NCBI GenBank assembly: GCA_020634215.1
Contig: JACKCD010000006.1
Coordinates: 1 to 64,000, forward strand
Length of the DNA stretch: 64,000 nt
Direction: 5' to 3'
DNA from: Ardenticatenaceae bacterium
GTDB lineage: Bacteria; Chloroflexota; Anaerolineae; Promineifilales; Promineifilaceae
Shown: positions 52,093-60,712 of the stretch, piece after piece
Numbering within the stretch: the stretch's first letter is position 1
Layout: every line of letters begins with the position of its first letter
Position numbers and translations under genes: made by a program
Notes under the pieces: generated by a model
The model's database searches: none
What the model was told of the DNA's origin: nothing
Seen by the model: the letters and a program-made list of their open reading frames with translations, nothing else

Positions 52093-53516
52093 TGACTTTA
52101 AAGCAAAATCAGCGTATAGCATTTCTTGTTTTGTTATTAGTTGGAGCAATGAGTTGTCTACCAAAGACTATGGAACAAGAAACCCAGAAGGTAAGCCAAC
52201 ATCAGAATGAGTTACCTACTCCTATACACCCACAATCTACAGAATCGTTTGCCTTACAAGCCTCTGTGACTAGAGGCTTAGAAACACCCGTAGCAGATAA
52301 TACCTTCCAAAACATTCTAGAGGCTGAATATCCTACCGCTTTGCCAGGGTATAGTCAGGACGAGTTGGAGCAACCCACTTTGGAAGCCACTGACATTGTG
52401 ACATCTACACCCGTTTTTGTGAAAGACATACCTATGGTGAAAGTAATGGACAAATGTCCTAGCAAGCCTGAAATAAACCCTGAGGATTTGGAATTCACTG
52501 CAACGACTCGGCTCATTATAAAACCAGTCAGCGATGAAATGCAGAGCTTATGGCTTTGGTCGCCATATGAAACTATGCTTGAGCCTATTCTAAAGGCATC
52601 TTTTGAGGGAGTAAATAACGACTTTCAAAGTATAAGTCCTGATGGCAAGTGGATTATGTTTACTCAGAAGGACATACAAACTGGAATTAAGACTTTGTGG
52701 CTTAACTCTACTAATGGGGGCGAAGCTAGGGAAGTGGGAACTGTTGATTATAGCGTATTACCTGTATGGGATTTATCAAGCCAAAAGGTATGGTTATTGT
52801 CTTATGTAGATAATCGAGACTCTCCTATTCCTATCGGCGTAATAGATACGGTTTCCAAGTCAATGAGTTCCTTAAATGATATATCTTCGTTTGCAACGTT
52901 AGCTAATTTATATTTTCCGCAAGTACTGTTTTATGACCAGCATTGGTATATTTATGATTATGCTCAAGATGTTCAATGGCAGGTTTTGGACTGGCTAGAG
53001 CAAGAACAATTTTTGTACCAAGATATGCATGCTTTCTTTTTTAATCTTGGGATCCGGGGAAAAAAAGAGGAAGGGAGTGTGTTCGATATTGCGGTGATCA
53101 AATCAGAAACAGTAGATTTTGTACTAAATGTGAAATCCGATACAAATTCGGATGACTACTTTGATGTTATGCATTCTCTCGAACTGCCTCATGATGGTTT
53201 AACAACAGAATGGCTTTTTTGGCTTCCAAACAGGGACGCTATTGCAGTTGAACGATTTACTAAATCATTTGCGAGTGATGAATACCGTCAAATTTATGTG
53301 TTAGATTTTAAGGACACAACTCTGTACGCTTATTGCGAAAACCAAGAATCTATAGTTGATAGACCCCAAGTATCTCTAGATGGGCGATTTGTAGCATGGA
53401 CAACTTATAATGATACAAAAGATGTTGTAATTTTGGACGTGATTACAGGTCAAAGAGGAAGAATTAATGGAGCTGAACTTGTAGGTTGGGGAGAATTAAA
53501 TAGCCACTTGCCGTAA
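52092..53516 (+). CDS. TolB-like beta-propeller lipoprotein (candidate immunity, module 2)
   Basis: GGAGG at 52081-52085 is 6 bp before the ATG at 52092, which overlaps the RHS stop codon. The signal QRIAFLVLLLVGAMSC has a lipobox-like AMSC. A linker follows, then PD40/TolB-like blades (FQSISPDGKWIMFTQKD, PQVSLDGRFVAWTTYNDTKD). About 475 residues. It belongs to the same type as the lipoproteins at 58011 and 61992, each following a non-zincin RHS tip. Immunity or partner role is inferred from position and coupling. Confidence 0.65.
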   Translation: MTLKQNQRIAFLVLLLVGAMSCLPKTMEQETQKVSQHQNELPTPIHPQSTESFALQASVTRGLETPVADNTFQNILEAEYPTALPGYSQDELEQPTLEATDIVTSTPVFVKDIPMVKVMDKCPSKPEINPEDLEFTATTRLIIKPVSDEMQSLWLWSPYETMLEPILKASFEGVNNDFQSISPDGKWIMFTQKDIQTGIKTLWLNSTNGGEAREVGTVDYSVLPVWDLSSQKVWLLSYVDNRDSPIPIGVIDTVSKSMSSLNDISSFATLANLYFPQVLFYDQHWYIYDYAQDVQWQVLDWLEQEQFLYQDMHAFFFNLGIRGKKEEGSVFDIAVIKSETVDFVLNVKSDTNSDDYFDVMHSLELPHDGLTTEWLFWLPNRDAIAVERFTKSFASDEYRQIYVLDFKDTTLYAYCENQESIVDRPQVSLDGRFVAWTTYNDTKDVVILDVITGQRGRINGAELVGWGELNSHLP

Positions 53517-53638
53517 GAAAGGAATTTTCTTTCTATGGAATTTGGCTAATGCAGGGCATCAAAAACCACCTTGCCTGTTTTACTGTTAATGATCGGCTAT
53601 TAACTTAATCGTTACAAAACTAAAAAGTAGATAGGACG

Positions 53639-53672
53639 GAATGGGAGGAAAACGGCCGTTTTCCTCCCATTC
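53639..53672. repeat. 34-bp perfect palindrome centred on AACGGCCGTT
   Basis: The sequence reads identically on both strands for 17 bp each side of the centre (outer half GAATGGGAGGAAAACGG). It sits 23 bp before the cap of module 3 and is the whole AACGGCCGTT content of this short spacer (53517-53694). It could form a cruciform. Confidence 0.92.
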
Positions 53673-53694
53673 TGTCATCCGTCGTCCGTCGTCT

Positions 53695-54975
53695 TTTGCC
53701 TATGATGCCAGCGGGCAGCGGGTGAAGACGGTGGAGCCGGCCGGAAAGACGACGTATTTCCCCTTCCCGAATTATGAGGAGACGGTGGTGGGGAGCAGCA
53801 CGATTAAGCGGAGCAGCTATATGCTGGCGGGGCAGGTGGTGGCGTTCCGGGTGGCGGGCGACCCGGTGACGGCGAACAATGGGCTGTTTTTTATCTACGG
53901 CGACCACCTGGGTTCGACGAGCGTGCTGCAAAAGAGTGGAGACACGCAGCCGGTGGCGGGGTCGTGGGCGCGGTATAAGCCCTACGGCAGCTACCGCACT
54001 ACGCCCACGCAGACGCTGACCGACCGCGACTTTACCGGCCAGCGTGAGAACCGCGAGATTGGGTTACTGTACTATCAAGCTAGGTATTATTTGCCGGGGG
54101 TTGGGCGTTTCATCTCAGCCGATACGATTGTCCCCAACCCTGCTAACCCCCAAAGCTATAATAGGTACACCTATGTAGGAAATAATCCCGTTAATAGGGT
54201 TGACCCAACGGGACATTTGGACAATTGTGCTGCATTAGGCGATCTCAACGATATTCAAGGGTGCAATAACCCACCTCCTCCTGCCGTTCCACAAAAGCCG
54301 AGACCTTCTATTTCTTCAGGAGATATGGTTATTTTTAGCACCGCAACCAATTGTGGTTGTGCTTGGTCTGAAGCTGAAATGGTGACTATTCAGGAGAGTG
54401 CGACCATAACCGGTACAAGATTAGCTGAGACTTTCAATACTATACATCCTAATTGGAATCTCTCAGCAAGTGAGGCATTTTTACTTGTATATGGCAGTGC
54501 TGTTGAATTTCAGAAAATGGGGACTCCTTGTGCAAGTGGATGCTGGGGAGAAACATTTTTAAGAGATGGACGGCATATTATAGAAGTTTATACCGATATT
54601 GTTGACTCAAATGGCAACAACAACTTGGAAGGAGATGCACATTGGGCTGTTCACGAACTTGGACATGCCTTTGTTAATGCTGTTGCAGGAAGGGGGGCTA
54701 GGCCTGTGGGTACCTTAAAGTTATATCAATGGGCAGGATTCCCAAATAGACCAGCAAACAGTGACAGAAGGGATTCATTTGGATTTGCTGGTGGACGGTG
54801 GGCGTGGCAGCGAAGCTCAAGTGGCAGTGCCTCAGAAGAATTTGCAGATATGTATCTTGGTTGGGCTTATAATCAATGGGAACTGAACGATACAGGAGGA
54901 TTAAGCACTGACGGTCAAATGCGAGCAAACTTTATGAACAATTTAATGCCCATATGGTTAAACATGGGTTATTAG
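53695..54975 (+). CDS. RHS C-terminal cassette, module 3, zincin-like tip
   Basis: The cap starts at TTTGCCTATG like the others and ends NPVNRVDPTGH. The tip (about 250 residues) starts with a Pro-rich stretch and includes the zincin motif WAVHELGHAFVN with a possible third ligand in SEEFADMYLGW. This matches a gluzincin/metzincin-like peptidase tip, as in module 1 but with different sequence. No proper start codon precedes the cap. The following lipoprotein starts 165 bp downstream, beyond a hairpin. Confidence 0.72.
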   Translation, partial: FAYDASGQRVKTVEPAGKTTYFPFPNYEETVVGSSTIKRSSYMLAGQVVAFRVAGDPVTANNGLFFIYGDHLGSTSVLQKSGDTQPVAGSWARYKPYGSYRTTPTQTLTDRDFTGQRENREIGLLYYQARYYLPGVGRFISADTIVPNPANPQSYNRYTYVGNNPVNRVDPTGHLDNCAALGDLNDIQGCNNPPPPAVPQKPRPSISSGDMVIFSTATNCGCAWSEAEMVTIQESATITGTRLAETFNTIHPNWNLSASEAFLLVYGSAVEFQKMGTPCASGCWGETFLRDGRHIIEVYTDIVDSNGNNNLEGDAHWAVHELGHAFVNAVAGRGARPVGTLKLYQWAGFPNRPANSDRRDSFGFAGGRWAWQRSSSGSASEEFADMYLGWAYNQWELNDTGGLSTDGQMRANFMNNLMPIWLNMGY

Positions 54976-55000
54976 TTTAAGGACATTTTTATGGTCTACC

Positions 55001-55059
55001 TGATTCTATCTGTGGGTTCTTGCTGGCTTTTTAAGTTTGCAAACCTATAGATAGAATCA
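55001..55059. other. Long imperfect hairpin between module 3 tip and lipoprotein
   Basis: TGATTCTATCTGTGGGTT and AACCTATAGATAGAATCA pair with two wobbles around a 23-nt loop. It may be a terminator or mRNA-processing element, uncoupling the cassette from the next gene. Confidence 0.6.
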
Positions 55060-55140
55060 TTAGCATCCTTATCAAGAGGCTGTGCAGGGTGCAACCGTCA
55101 GTTCAATGATATCTACAGAAGCAAAACAATAAAGGTTCAA

Positions 55141-56121
55141 ATGAATGATTGTAAATATGTATCCATCATAAAAGTAATACCTCTAATTTTTATGGCCTTG
55201 ATGATTGAGTGTACCATGCCTAGTTCAACGTCAACAATTACTCCTACTATAGCAGCAGCAAATGATGTAGCACCTACGAATCAGCCTGTTGCACTTCAAA
55301 CACCTACGAGATTAGTGCCAAGCGTAACGCCGTCCCCCATCCCCACTGTGACGCTTGAATTGGCAACCATTGAGCCAACAGCGACTATAACAAGCGACGC
55401 AATCGCAACACCTCCGGGTATTCAATCTTCAGAAAAAGTGCTGTGGCTTCTTGAAACGAATAATGGTTGCCAGCTTCCGTGCTGGTGGGGCATTACGCCA
55501 GGGCAAACCAAGTGGGAAGTTGCGAAAAAATTTTTCATTCCCTTTGCCCAACCTATTGAGTCTACGTCAAGCTCTGATATAACAACCTATAGTCCGCTCA
55601 TTTATCTGCCTTCGAGCATCTTTAAAGCACTCAATACGTCCCCAAGCTACACCGTGCGGGAGGGGATCATTGAGGGAATTTTAACTCGTGTCGCTATTGG
55701 TGATATCCCTGATGGCTATTTGACACAATATACCCTGCCTGCCTTTTTAACAACCTACGGGCAACCAACTGAAGTATGGATAGCGACCTATCCAGCAGCC
55801 TTTGAAGAAAATGAATTACCATTTGCCGTTGTTCTTTTTTACCCAAAGCAAGGGATTATGGCGTTATACGACGATAATGGCATCATGGAGAATGGTCTTG
55901 TCACAGGCTGCCCACAAACAAACCCTGTTGCAATTCTTAAACTGACACGACCCAATTTAAATCTGACGTTTGAACAAGCGAGAGGTCTCTCGTCTGCGTT
56001 TAATGAGAAGTACCTCCGTTTAGAGGAAGTAACGGATATGGATGTGTCTACTTTTTACCAGCAATTCAAAGATCCAAATAATACCCTTTGCTTAGAAACG
56101 CCTGCTAGTTGGTGGCGTTAG
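55141..56121 (+). CDS. C-x3-C-W family lipoprotein (candidate immunity, module 3)
   Basis: The 326-residue protein starts with a hydrophobic signal ending LMIEC (Glu at -1, so not a perfect lipobox) and a Thr/Pro linker to about residue 95. The globular part has CQLPCWWGITPGQTKWEVAK, YGQPTEVWI and VVLFYPKQGIMAL, then a Cys in TGCPQTNP. It is related to the protein at 49824. Both accompany zincin-like RHS tips. A partner or immunity role is inferred. Confidence 0.62.
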   Translation: MNDCKYVSIIKVIPLIFMALMIECTMPSSTSTITPTIAAANDVAPTNQPVALQTPTRLVPSVTPSPIPTVTLELATIEPTATITSDAIATPPGIQSSEKVLWLLETNNGCQLPCWWGITPGQTKWEVAKKFFIPFAQPIESTSSSDITTYSPLIYLPSSIFKALNTSPSYTVREGIIEGILTRVAIGDIPDGYLTQYTLPAFLTTYGQPTEVWIATYPAAFEENELPFAVVLFYPKQGIMALYDDNGIMENGLVTGCPQTNPVAILKLTRPNLNLTFEQARGLSSAFNEKYLRLEEVTDMDVSTFYQQFKDPNNTLCLETPASWWR

Positions 56122-56124
56122 GCC

Positions 56125-56532
56125 GTTTTCCCCATTCCTTCGTCGTCAGTCGCCGGCTGTCGAAAACGGCCGTTTTTGGGTGTTACACATTGAGAAGTTG
56201 GGGGGGAAAACGGCCGTTTTTCGACCATAAATGACCACAGATAAACACGGATGCTCACAGATTTTTATCCGTGTTTATCTGTGGTTTTGTGACGGTGGTG
56301 GGGAGAAACGGCCGTTTTTGCGAGCATGGAAGAACCTGAAAGCGGTGGTGCGTTAACATTTTGGGGAAAACGGCCGTTTGTCCGTGTTCGTCCGTGTCCC
56401 ATGAGAGCGTTGGGGAAAAACGGCCGTTTGGGTTGGCACGAAGGCAGACACACGGGTCTGCCTGTACTTTGGAGGATGTGGGGAAAACGGCCGTTTTCCC
56501 CATTCATTCCGTCATCCATCGTCCGTCGTCTT
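56125..56532 (+). repeat. AACGGCCGTT-rich spacer array, before module 4
   Basis: About seven copies occur, mostly in GGGAAAACGGCCGTTT contexts. An inverted repeat of the CACAGAT/CACGGAT family lies inside (56235-56284). The last 190 bp, including a GGCACGAAGGCAGACACACG-type unit and a 22-bp perfect palindrome at 56480-56501, are closely repeated before module 5. Confidence 0.85.
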
Positions 56533-57765
56533 TTTGCCTATGATGCCAGCGGGCAGCGGGTGAAGGCGGTGGAGCCGGCCGGAAAGACGACGTATTTCCC
56601 CTTCCCGAATTATGAGGAGACGGTGGTGGGGAGCAGCACGATTAAGCGGAGCAGCTATGCGCTGGCGGGGCAGGTGGTGGGGTTTCGGGTGGCGGGCGAC
56701 CCAGTGACGGCGAATAGTGGGCTGTTTTTCATCTATGGCGACCATTTAGGTTCCACCACGATGCTGGGGACGAGTGGGGGAGCCTTTGTAGCGGGGTCGT
56801 GGGCGCGGTACAGGCCCTACGGCAGCTACCGCACCACCCCCACGCAGACGCTGACCGACCGCGACTTTACGGGGCAACGGGAGAACCGGGAGCTTGGGCT
56901 AATATACTACCAAGCAAGATTTTACCACCCCAGCATTGGCAGGTTCATATCTCCTGATACGATTGTGCCGGATCCAGTCAATCCCCAACAGCTTAACAGG
57001 TACACCTATTCGCTAAATTCGCCAATTCGTTTTTCAGATCCTACGGGGCATGTTTGTTATGATCCAAACACTGATGCTGCTACCTCTGGCAATTGTAATG
57101 GTGGTTCAAAACCTAAAGTGACCCCTAGAAGCCATAAAGGAAGTGACAATACTATTTCCCCTGGTTTTGAGCTTTCTAACGATGACCTTCTCTTGCTAAC
57201 ATTAGGTGTTTTTGCAGAAAATCAGAACGCTTCTCATCCTCCTCAAGCCATGACTCTATGGACATGGATGTTTTTAAGCAAACAAGCTCTTAATCCAGAA
57301 AACAGCATGTATGAGATAATTAATTTTGCCTCTGGTGCTTGGAACGATCCGAACTTTGTTAACCCTTATAAAAAGGTTTTAGGTGTTCCTCCAACTGACG
57401 GTGCAGGCCATAGGGCTTGGCTTCTTCAAGCAGCTAATGGATACATGAATAGTTCTAGTAATAACGCAAAGAATTTTCAAGCACTTTACACCCAAATTGC
57501 AGGAGAGGACGCTCAAGCCATAGATGGTGGAATCTATGATGAATGGCGTGCCAATGGAACAAATTCAACCGCCGATCCTACACATGGGTCTGTCTTTGCT
57601 GTACACCGAGCAGCGAGCCGATTTGAAAACGAGCTTGGGCCATTATTTGTCGATTATGCCCAAAGCAACCCAGCGTTTAGCTATGTCTTTTCACCTCCTT
57701 ATTTAGGAATCATGACCGTTACAGGGAACGATACTTGTGTCTACGATCATACCCTGTGTGAATAA
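56533..57765 (+). CDS. RHS C-terminal cassette, module 4 (second cap subtype)
   Basis: The cap starts at the same TTTGCCTATG point. It diverges in its second half from modules 1-3 (LGSTTMLGTSGGAFVAGSWA, LIYYQARFYHPSIGRFISPD) and shares that subtype with module 5. The tip has a helical segment with NDDLLLLTLGVFAENQNAS, an aromatic helix (TLWTWMFLSKQALN) and a DDW-poor tail; I do not recognise a known toxin family. A SleB-like fold is possible because of the isolated Glu. No start codon is evident. Confidence 0.68.
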   Translation, partial: FAYDASGQRVKAVEPAGKTTYFPFPNYEETVVGSSTIKRSSYALAGQVVGFRVAGDPVTANSGLFFIYGDHLGSTTMLGTSGGAFVAGSWARYRPYGSYRTTPTQTLTDRDFTGQRENRELGLIYYQARFYHPSIGRFISPDTIVPDPVNPQQLNRYTYSLNSPIRFSDPTGHVCYDPNTDAATSGNCNGGSKPKVTPRSHKGSDNTISPGFELSNDDLLLLTLGVFAENQNASHPPQAMTLWTWMFLSKQALNPENSMYEIINFASGAWNDPNFVNPYKKVLGVPPTDGAGHRAWLLQAANGYMNSSSNNAKNFQALYTQIAGEDAQAIDGGIYDEWRANGTNSTADPTHGSVFAVHRAASRFENELGPLFVDYAQSNPAFSYVFSPPYLGIMTVTGNDTCVYDHTLCE

Positions 57766-57813
57766 AATTGTGACTATATTTTTGCCTCTTTAGGAATTCA
57801 GGAAGTTAACCCC

Positions 57814-57850
57814 AATGAGTAAGGTGGTTTAGCAATCCACCTTACTCATT
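57814..57850. terminator. Hairpin after module 4 tip
   Basis: A 14-bp perfect stem (AATGAGTAAGGTGG / CCACCTTACTCATT) closes a 9-nt loop. There is no T tract, so terminator function is uncertain. It lies in the 245-bp gap before the lipoprotein at 58011. Confidence 0.6.
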
Positions 57851-58010
57851 ATAGTCACCGCCTGTTTTTAAGTTAGTGATTTCTAGCATAAAACACACTG
57901 AAAACTGCAACTTGTTTTCGGATTGTTCCTCAAATTGAGGAGTGTGCGTACCCCTTAATTAAGTACTCCAAAATTCCCTAGGACTACTAGATTCTGTTGA
58001 GGATGATCAC

Positions 58011-59471
58011 ATGAATATTGGTTATAGATATCTATCTTCTCTTGTATTAGCAGGTTTATGGCTTTCATTTGTTAGTGGTTGCCAGCCTTCAGAGCAGTTA
58101 GCCACAATAGAGACCAATCAGCCAAACACTCTTCTGCCGACTGCAACAAGTACATTGCCATCATCACCTCCATTATCCAACTTAGCAACGCCAACGTTTC
58201 CTGGTTTGCTAGTATCTAAATCTGAAATGACTCCTATACCGTCTGCTGCTTTAGCACAAGTATCGGAAACACAGACACCAGAATTAGAAACGAGGGCAAT
58301 AGGTAAATTGTTTTTCTATCGCTATGAATACTATGGCTGGTTTGATTTAGTTGGGCAAGGTAATGATCAGGACTTCACTCTTGATGCATCTAACGAGTAT
58401 CACAGGTACTCGTCCTCTGAACTGATTGCTGGCCCAGGGCAATCAACCTATCTTGTCTTTTCTCATTATTCCAATCAAATGGCTTTTTGGAAGGGAACAG
58501 AACTATGGATTTCCGATGTTACCTATTATAGCCCTCAGCAAGTTTTGATAGATGGGGACAGTAGATATGTTCCAACAGGTGAGCAACTCAGTCCCTCGGA
58601 GTACATTAACCTGAAGTGGTCGCCTGATGATTTATATCTTTTTATTTACCACAATCGCGAGCCTCTACTTAACTTGTTCTATAATGTTCATACAGGTCAA
58701 TTGCAACCATGGTATTGGCAGTGTAATACTCTTATTCTTTCACCACGTTCTGGCAGGCTAGCTTCACTTTGCCCTAAGATACCTGAGGCGGCGGTGCAAG
58801 AAGCGGATTATGCGGTATTAGAATGGGGTGGTGAGATATGGTTTACGGATGTAATGTCAACAGAGCCGTTTCTAAATTCTCTCCCGAATGATATTGTTTT
58901 TTGGCAATGGTCAGCTGATGGAGAGTGGGTAGCCTATTTTGATCCAACTGACCCTGAAGGATATGTTATGATTGCCAGTGCGAATGGAACTGTTCGCAAA
59001 TTGCTCCCTGGGATTTCGCTGTTTAGTGACTCAAAAATAGAAGGCTACCAGCAATATGAGTTAGCCGATAATGAGGTGCCATTTCTATGGTCTCGTGATG
59101 CTTCTCTTTTACTAGTTGAAGGTTGGGGGCAACAAAACCACCCATGCCCGTCAATAGTAAGCGAAACCTTTAGCCCAACGCAAGAAATGTTAGACTGGAG
59201 TTGTTGGCAAGCTATAGAGGTCGCAAGTGGTAACATTATATGGAGCGAAGGTTCCCTAGCTGAAGCTCTGTCCATGGAAGATGATACGGAAACCCTTACA
59301 TCAATGGGCATTAACAACGTTGCAATTGATCCTAATGGACAATTTCTAGCTCTTCGTACAAGCCATCCAGAAGCTCGTGTTGTCATTGTTCACTTGACGA
59401 CAGGGCAGGTTACTACAATTTCTCGATTTGATAGGTTCAGGGAAATGTATTGGGAGAGTCTGACGGATTGA
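58011..59471 (+). CDS. TolB-like beta-propeller lipoprotein (candidate immunity, module 4)
   Basis: GAGGATGATCAC precedes the ATG. The signal has a perfect lipobox (VSGC), followed by a Thr/Ser linker to about residue 95. Blade-like motifs include NLKWSPDDLYLFIY, FWQWSADGEWVAYFDP and AIDPNGQFLALRTS. It is of the same type as the proteins at 52092 and 61992. The role as immunity or partner to the module 4 tip is inferred. Confidence 0.65.
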   Translation: MNIGYRYLSSLVLAGLWLSFVSGCQPSEQLATIETNQPNTLLPTATSTLPSSPPLSNLATPTFPGLLVSKSEMTPIPSAALAQVSETQTPELETRAIGKLFFYRYEYYGWFDLVGQGNDQDFTLDASNEYHRYSSSELIAGPGQSTYLVFSHYSNQMAFWKGTELWISDVTYYSPQQVLIDGDSRYVPTGEQLSPSEYINLKWSPDDLYLFIYHNREPLLNLFYNVHTGQLQPWYWQCNTLILSPRSGRLASLCPKIPEAAVQEADYAVLEWGGEIWFTDVMSTEPFLNSLPNDIVFWQWSADGEWVAYFDPTDPEGYVMIASANGTVRKLLPGISLFSDSKIEGYQQYELADNEVPFLWSRDASLLLVEGWGQQNHPCPSIVSETFSPTQEMLDWSCWQAIEVASGNIIWSEGSLAEALSMEDDTETLTSMGINNVAIDPNGQFLALRTSHPEARVVIVHLTTGQVTTISRFDRFREMYWESLTD

Positions 59472-59559
59472 TAGTCTAGTGGTTTCCCAGATATAGAAAA
59501 GTTTTTCATGTGTTGAGTATCCTAATGAAACAGAACATCTAAAGATAGTGGTTTGCTAG

Positions 59560-60712
59560 AGAGGCCGTTTTCCATTCCCCCCGTCGTCAGTCGTCGGTCG
59601 TCGGTTGTCGGAAACGGCCGTTTTCCAACCACAAACGCCACAAACAAACCCAAATTTTTGTCCGCGTTCGTCCGCGTTCGTCCGCGTCCTATCGAGAAAG
59701 TTGGGGAGAAACGGCCGTTTTCCCATCCATCCCGTTGTCGGTCGTCCGCTGTCTGTTGTCTGGAAGAAACGGCCGTTTGGGTGGGTGAGGAGTGGGGGGA
59801 AAACGGCCGTTTTTTGTGCGGGGAAGTTGGTGGGAGGAAAACGGCCGTTTGTCCGCGTTCGTCCGTGTTTGTCTGCGTCCCATAAGAAAGTTGGGAGAAA
59901 ACGGCCGTTTTGGGTGTCACGAGGGGCAGACACACGGGTCTGCCCCTACTTTGGGGGATGTGGGGGAGAAAACGGCCGTTTGTCCGTGTTCGTCCGTGTT
60001 TGTCCGCGTCCCATGAGATAGTTGGGGAGGAAACGGCCGTTTTCAACATTCATTCCGTCGTCGGTCATCTGTCGTCGGTCGTCGGGAACGGCCGTTTTTA
60101 TCCGTGTCCTTCCGTGTACGTTAAAAATTTGGGGAGAAACGGCCGTTTTTCGGTGCTGTACGTTGAGAAGTTGGGGGAAAACGGCCGTTTTTGGGTGTTA
60201 CACATTGAGAAGTTGGGGGAAAACGGCCGTTTGTCCGCGTTTGTCCGCGTCCCATAAGAAAGTTGGGGGAAAAACGGCCGTTTGGGTTGGCACGAAATAA
60301 GGACACACGGCGCTGCCCGTACTTTGGGGGATGTGGGAAAAAACGGCCGTTTTTGCAGGGGAGGTGGGGGAGAAACGGCCGTTTGTCCGTGTTCGTCCGC
60401 GTTCGTCCGTGTCCCATGAGAGCGTTGGGGGGGAAACGGCCGTTTGGGTTGGCACGAAGGCGGACACACGACGCTGCCCGTACTTTGGGGGATGTGGGGA
60501 AAACGGCCGTTTTTTTGCAGGGGAGGTGGGGGGAGAAAACGGCCGTTTGTCCGTGTTCGTCCGCGTTCGTCCGTGTCCCATGAGAGCGTTGGGGGGGAAA
60601 CGGCCGTTTGGGTTGGCACGAAGGCGGACACACGACGCTGCCCGTACTTTGGGGGATGTGGGGAAAACGGCCGTTTTCCCCATTCATTCCGTCATCCATC
60701 GTCCGTCGTCTT
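59560..60712 (+). repeat. Large AACGGCCGTT-rich spacer array, before module 5
   Basis: About 20 AACGGCCGTT copies in 1.15 kb are separated by recurring blocks: GTCGTCGGTCGTCGG heptamers, GTCCGCGTTCGTCCGCG decamers, GAGAAGTTGGGGG, and a GGCACGAAGGCGGACACACG unit with an internal hairpin. A 164-bp unit is tandemly duplicated (GTTTGTCCGT at 60381 and 60545). Many long open frames cross this array on both strands, but they are repeat artefacts. Confidence 0.88.

Noticed and set aside
59560..60712. CRISPR array
   Set aside because: AACGGCCGTT copies are only 10 bp with variable spacing, the intervening segments are themselves repeated, and no cas gene is seen.
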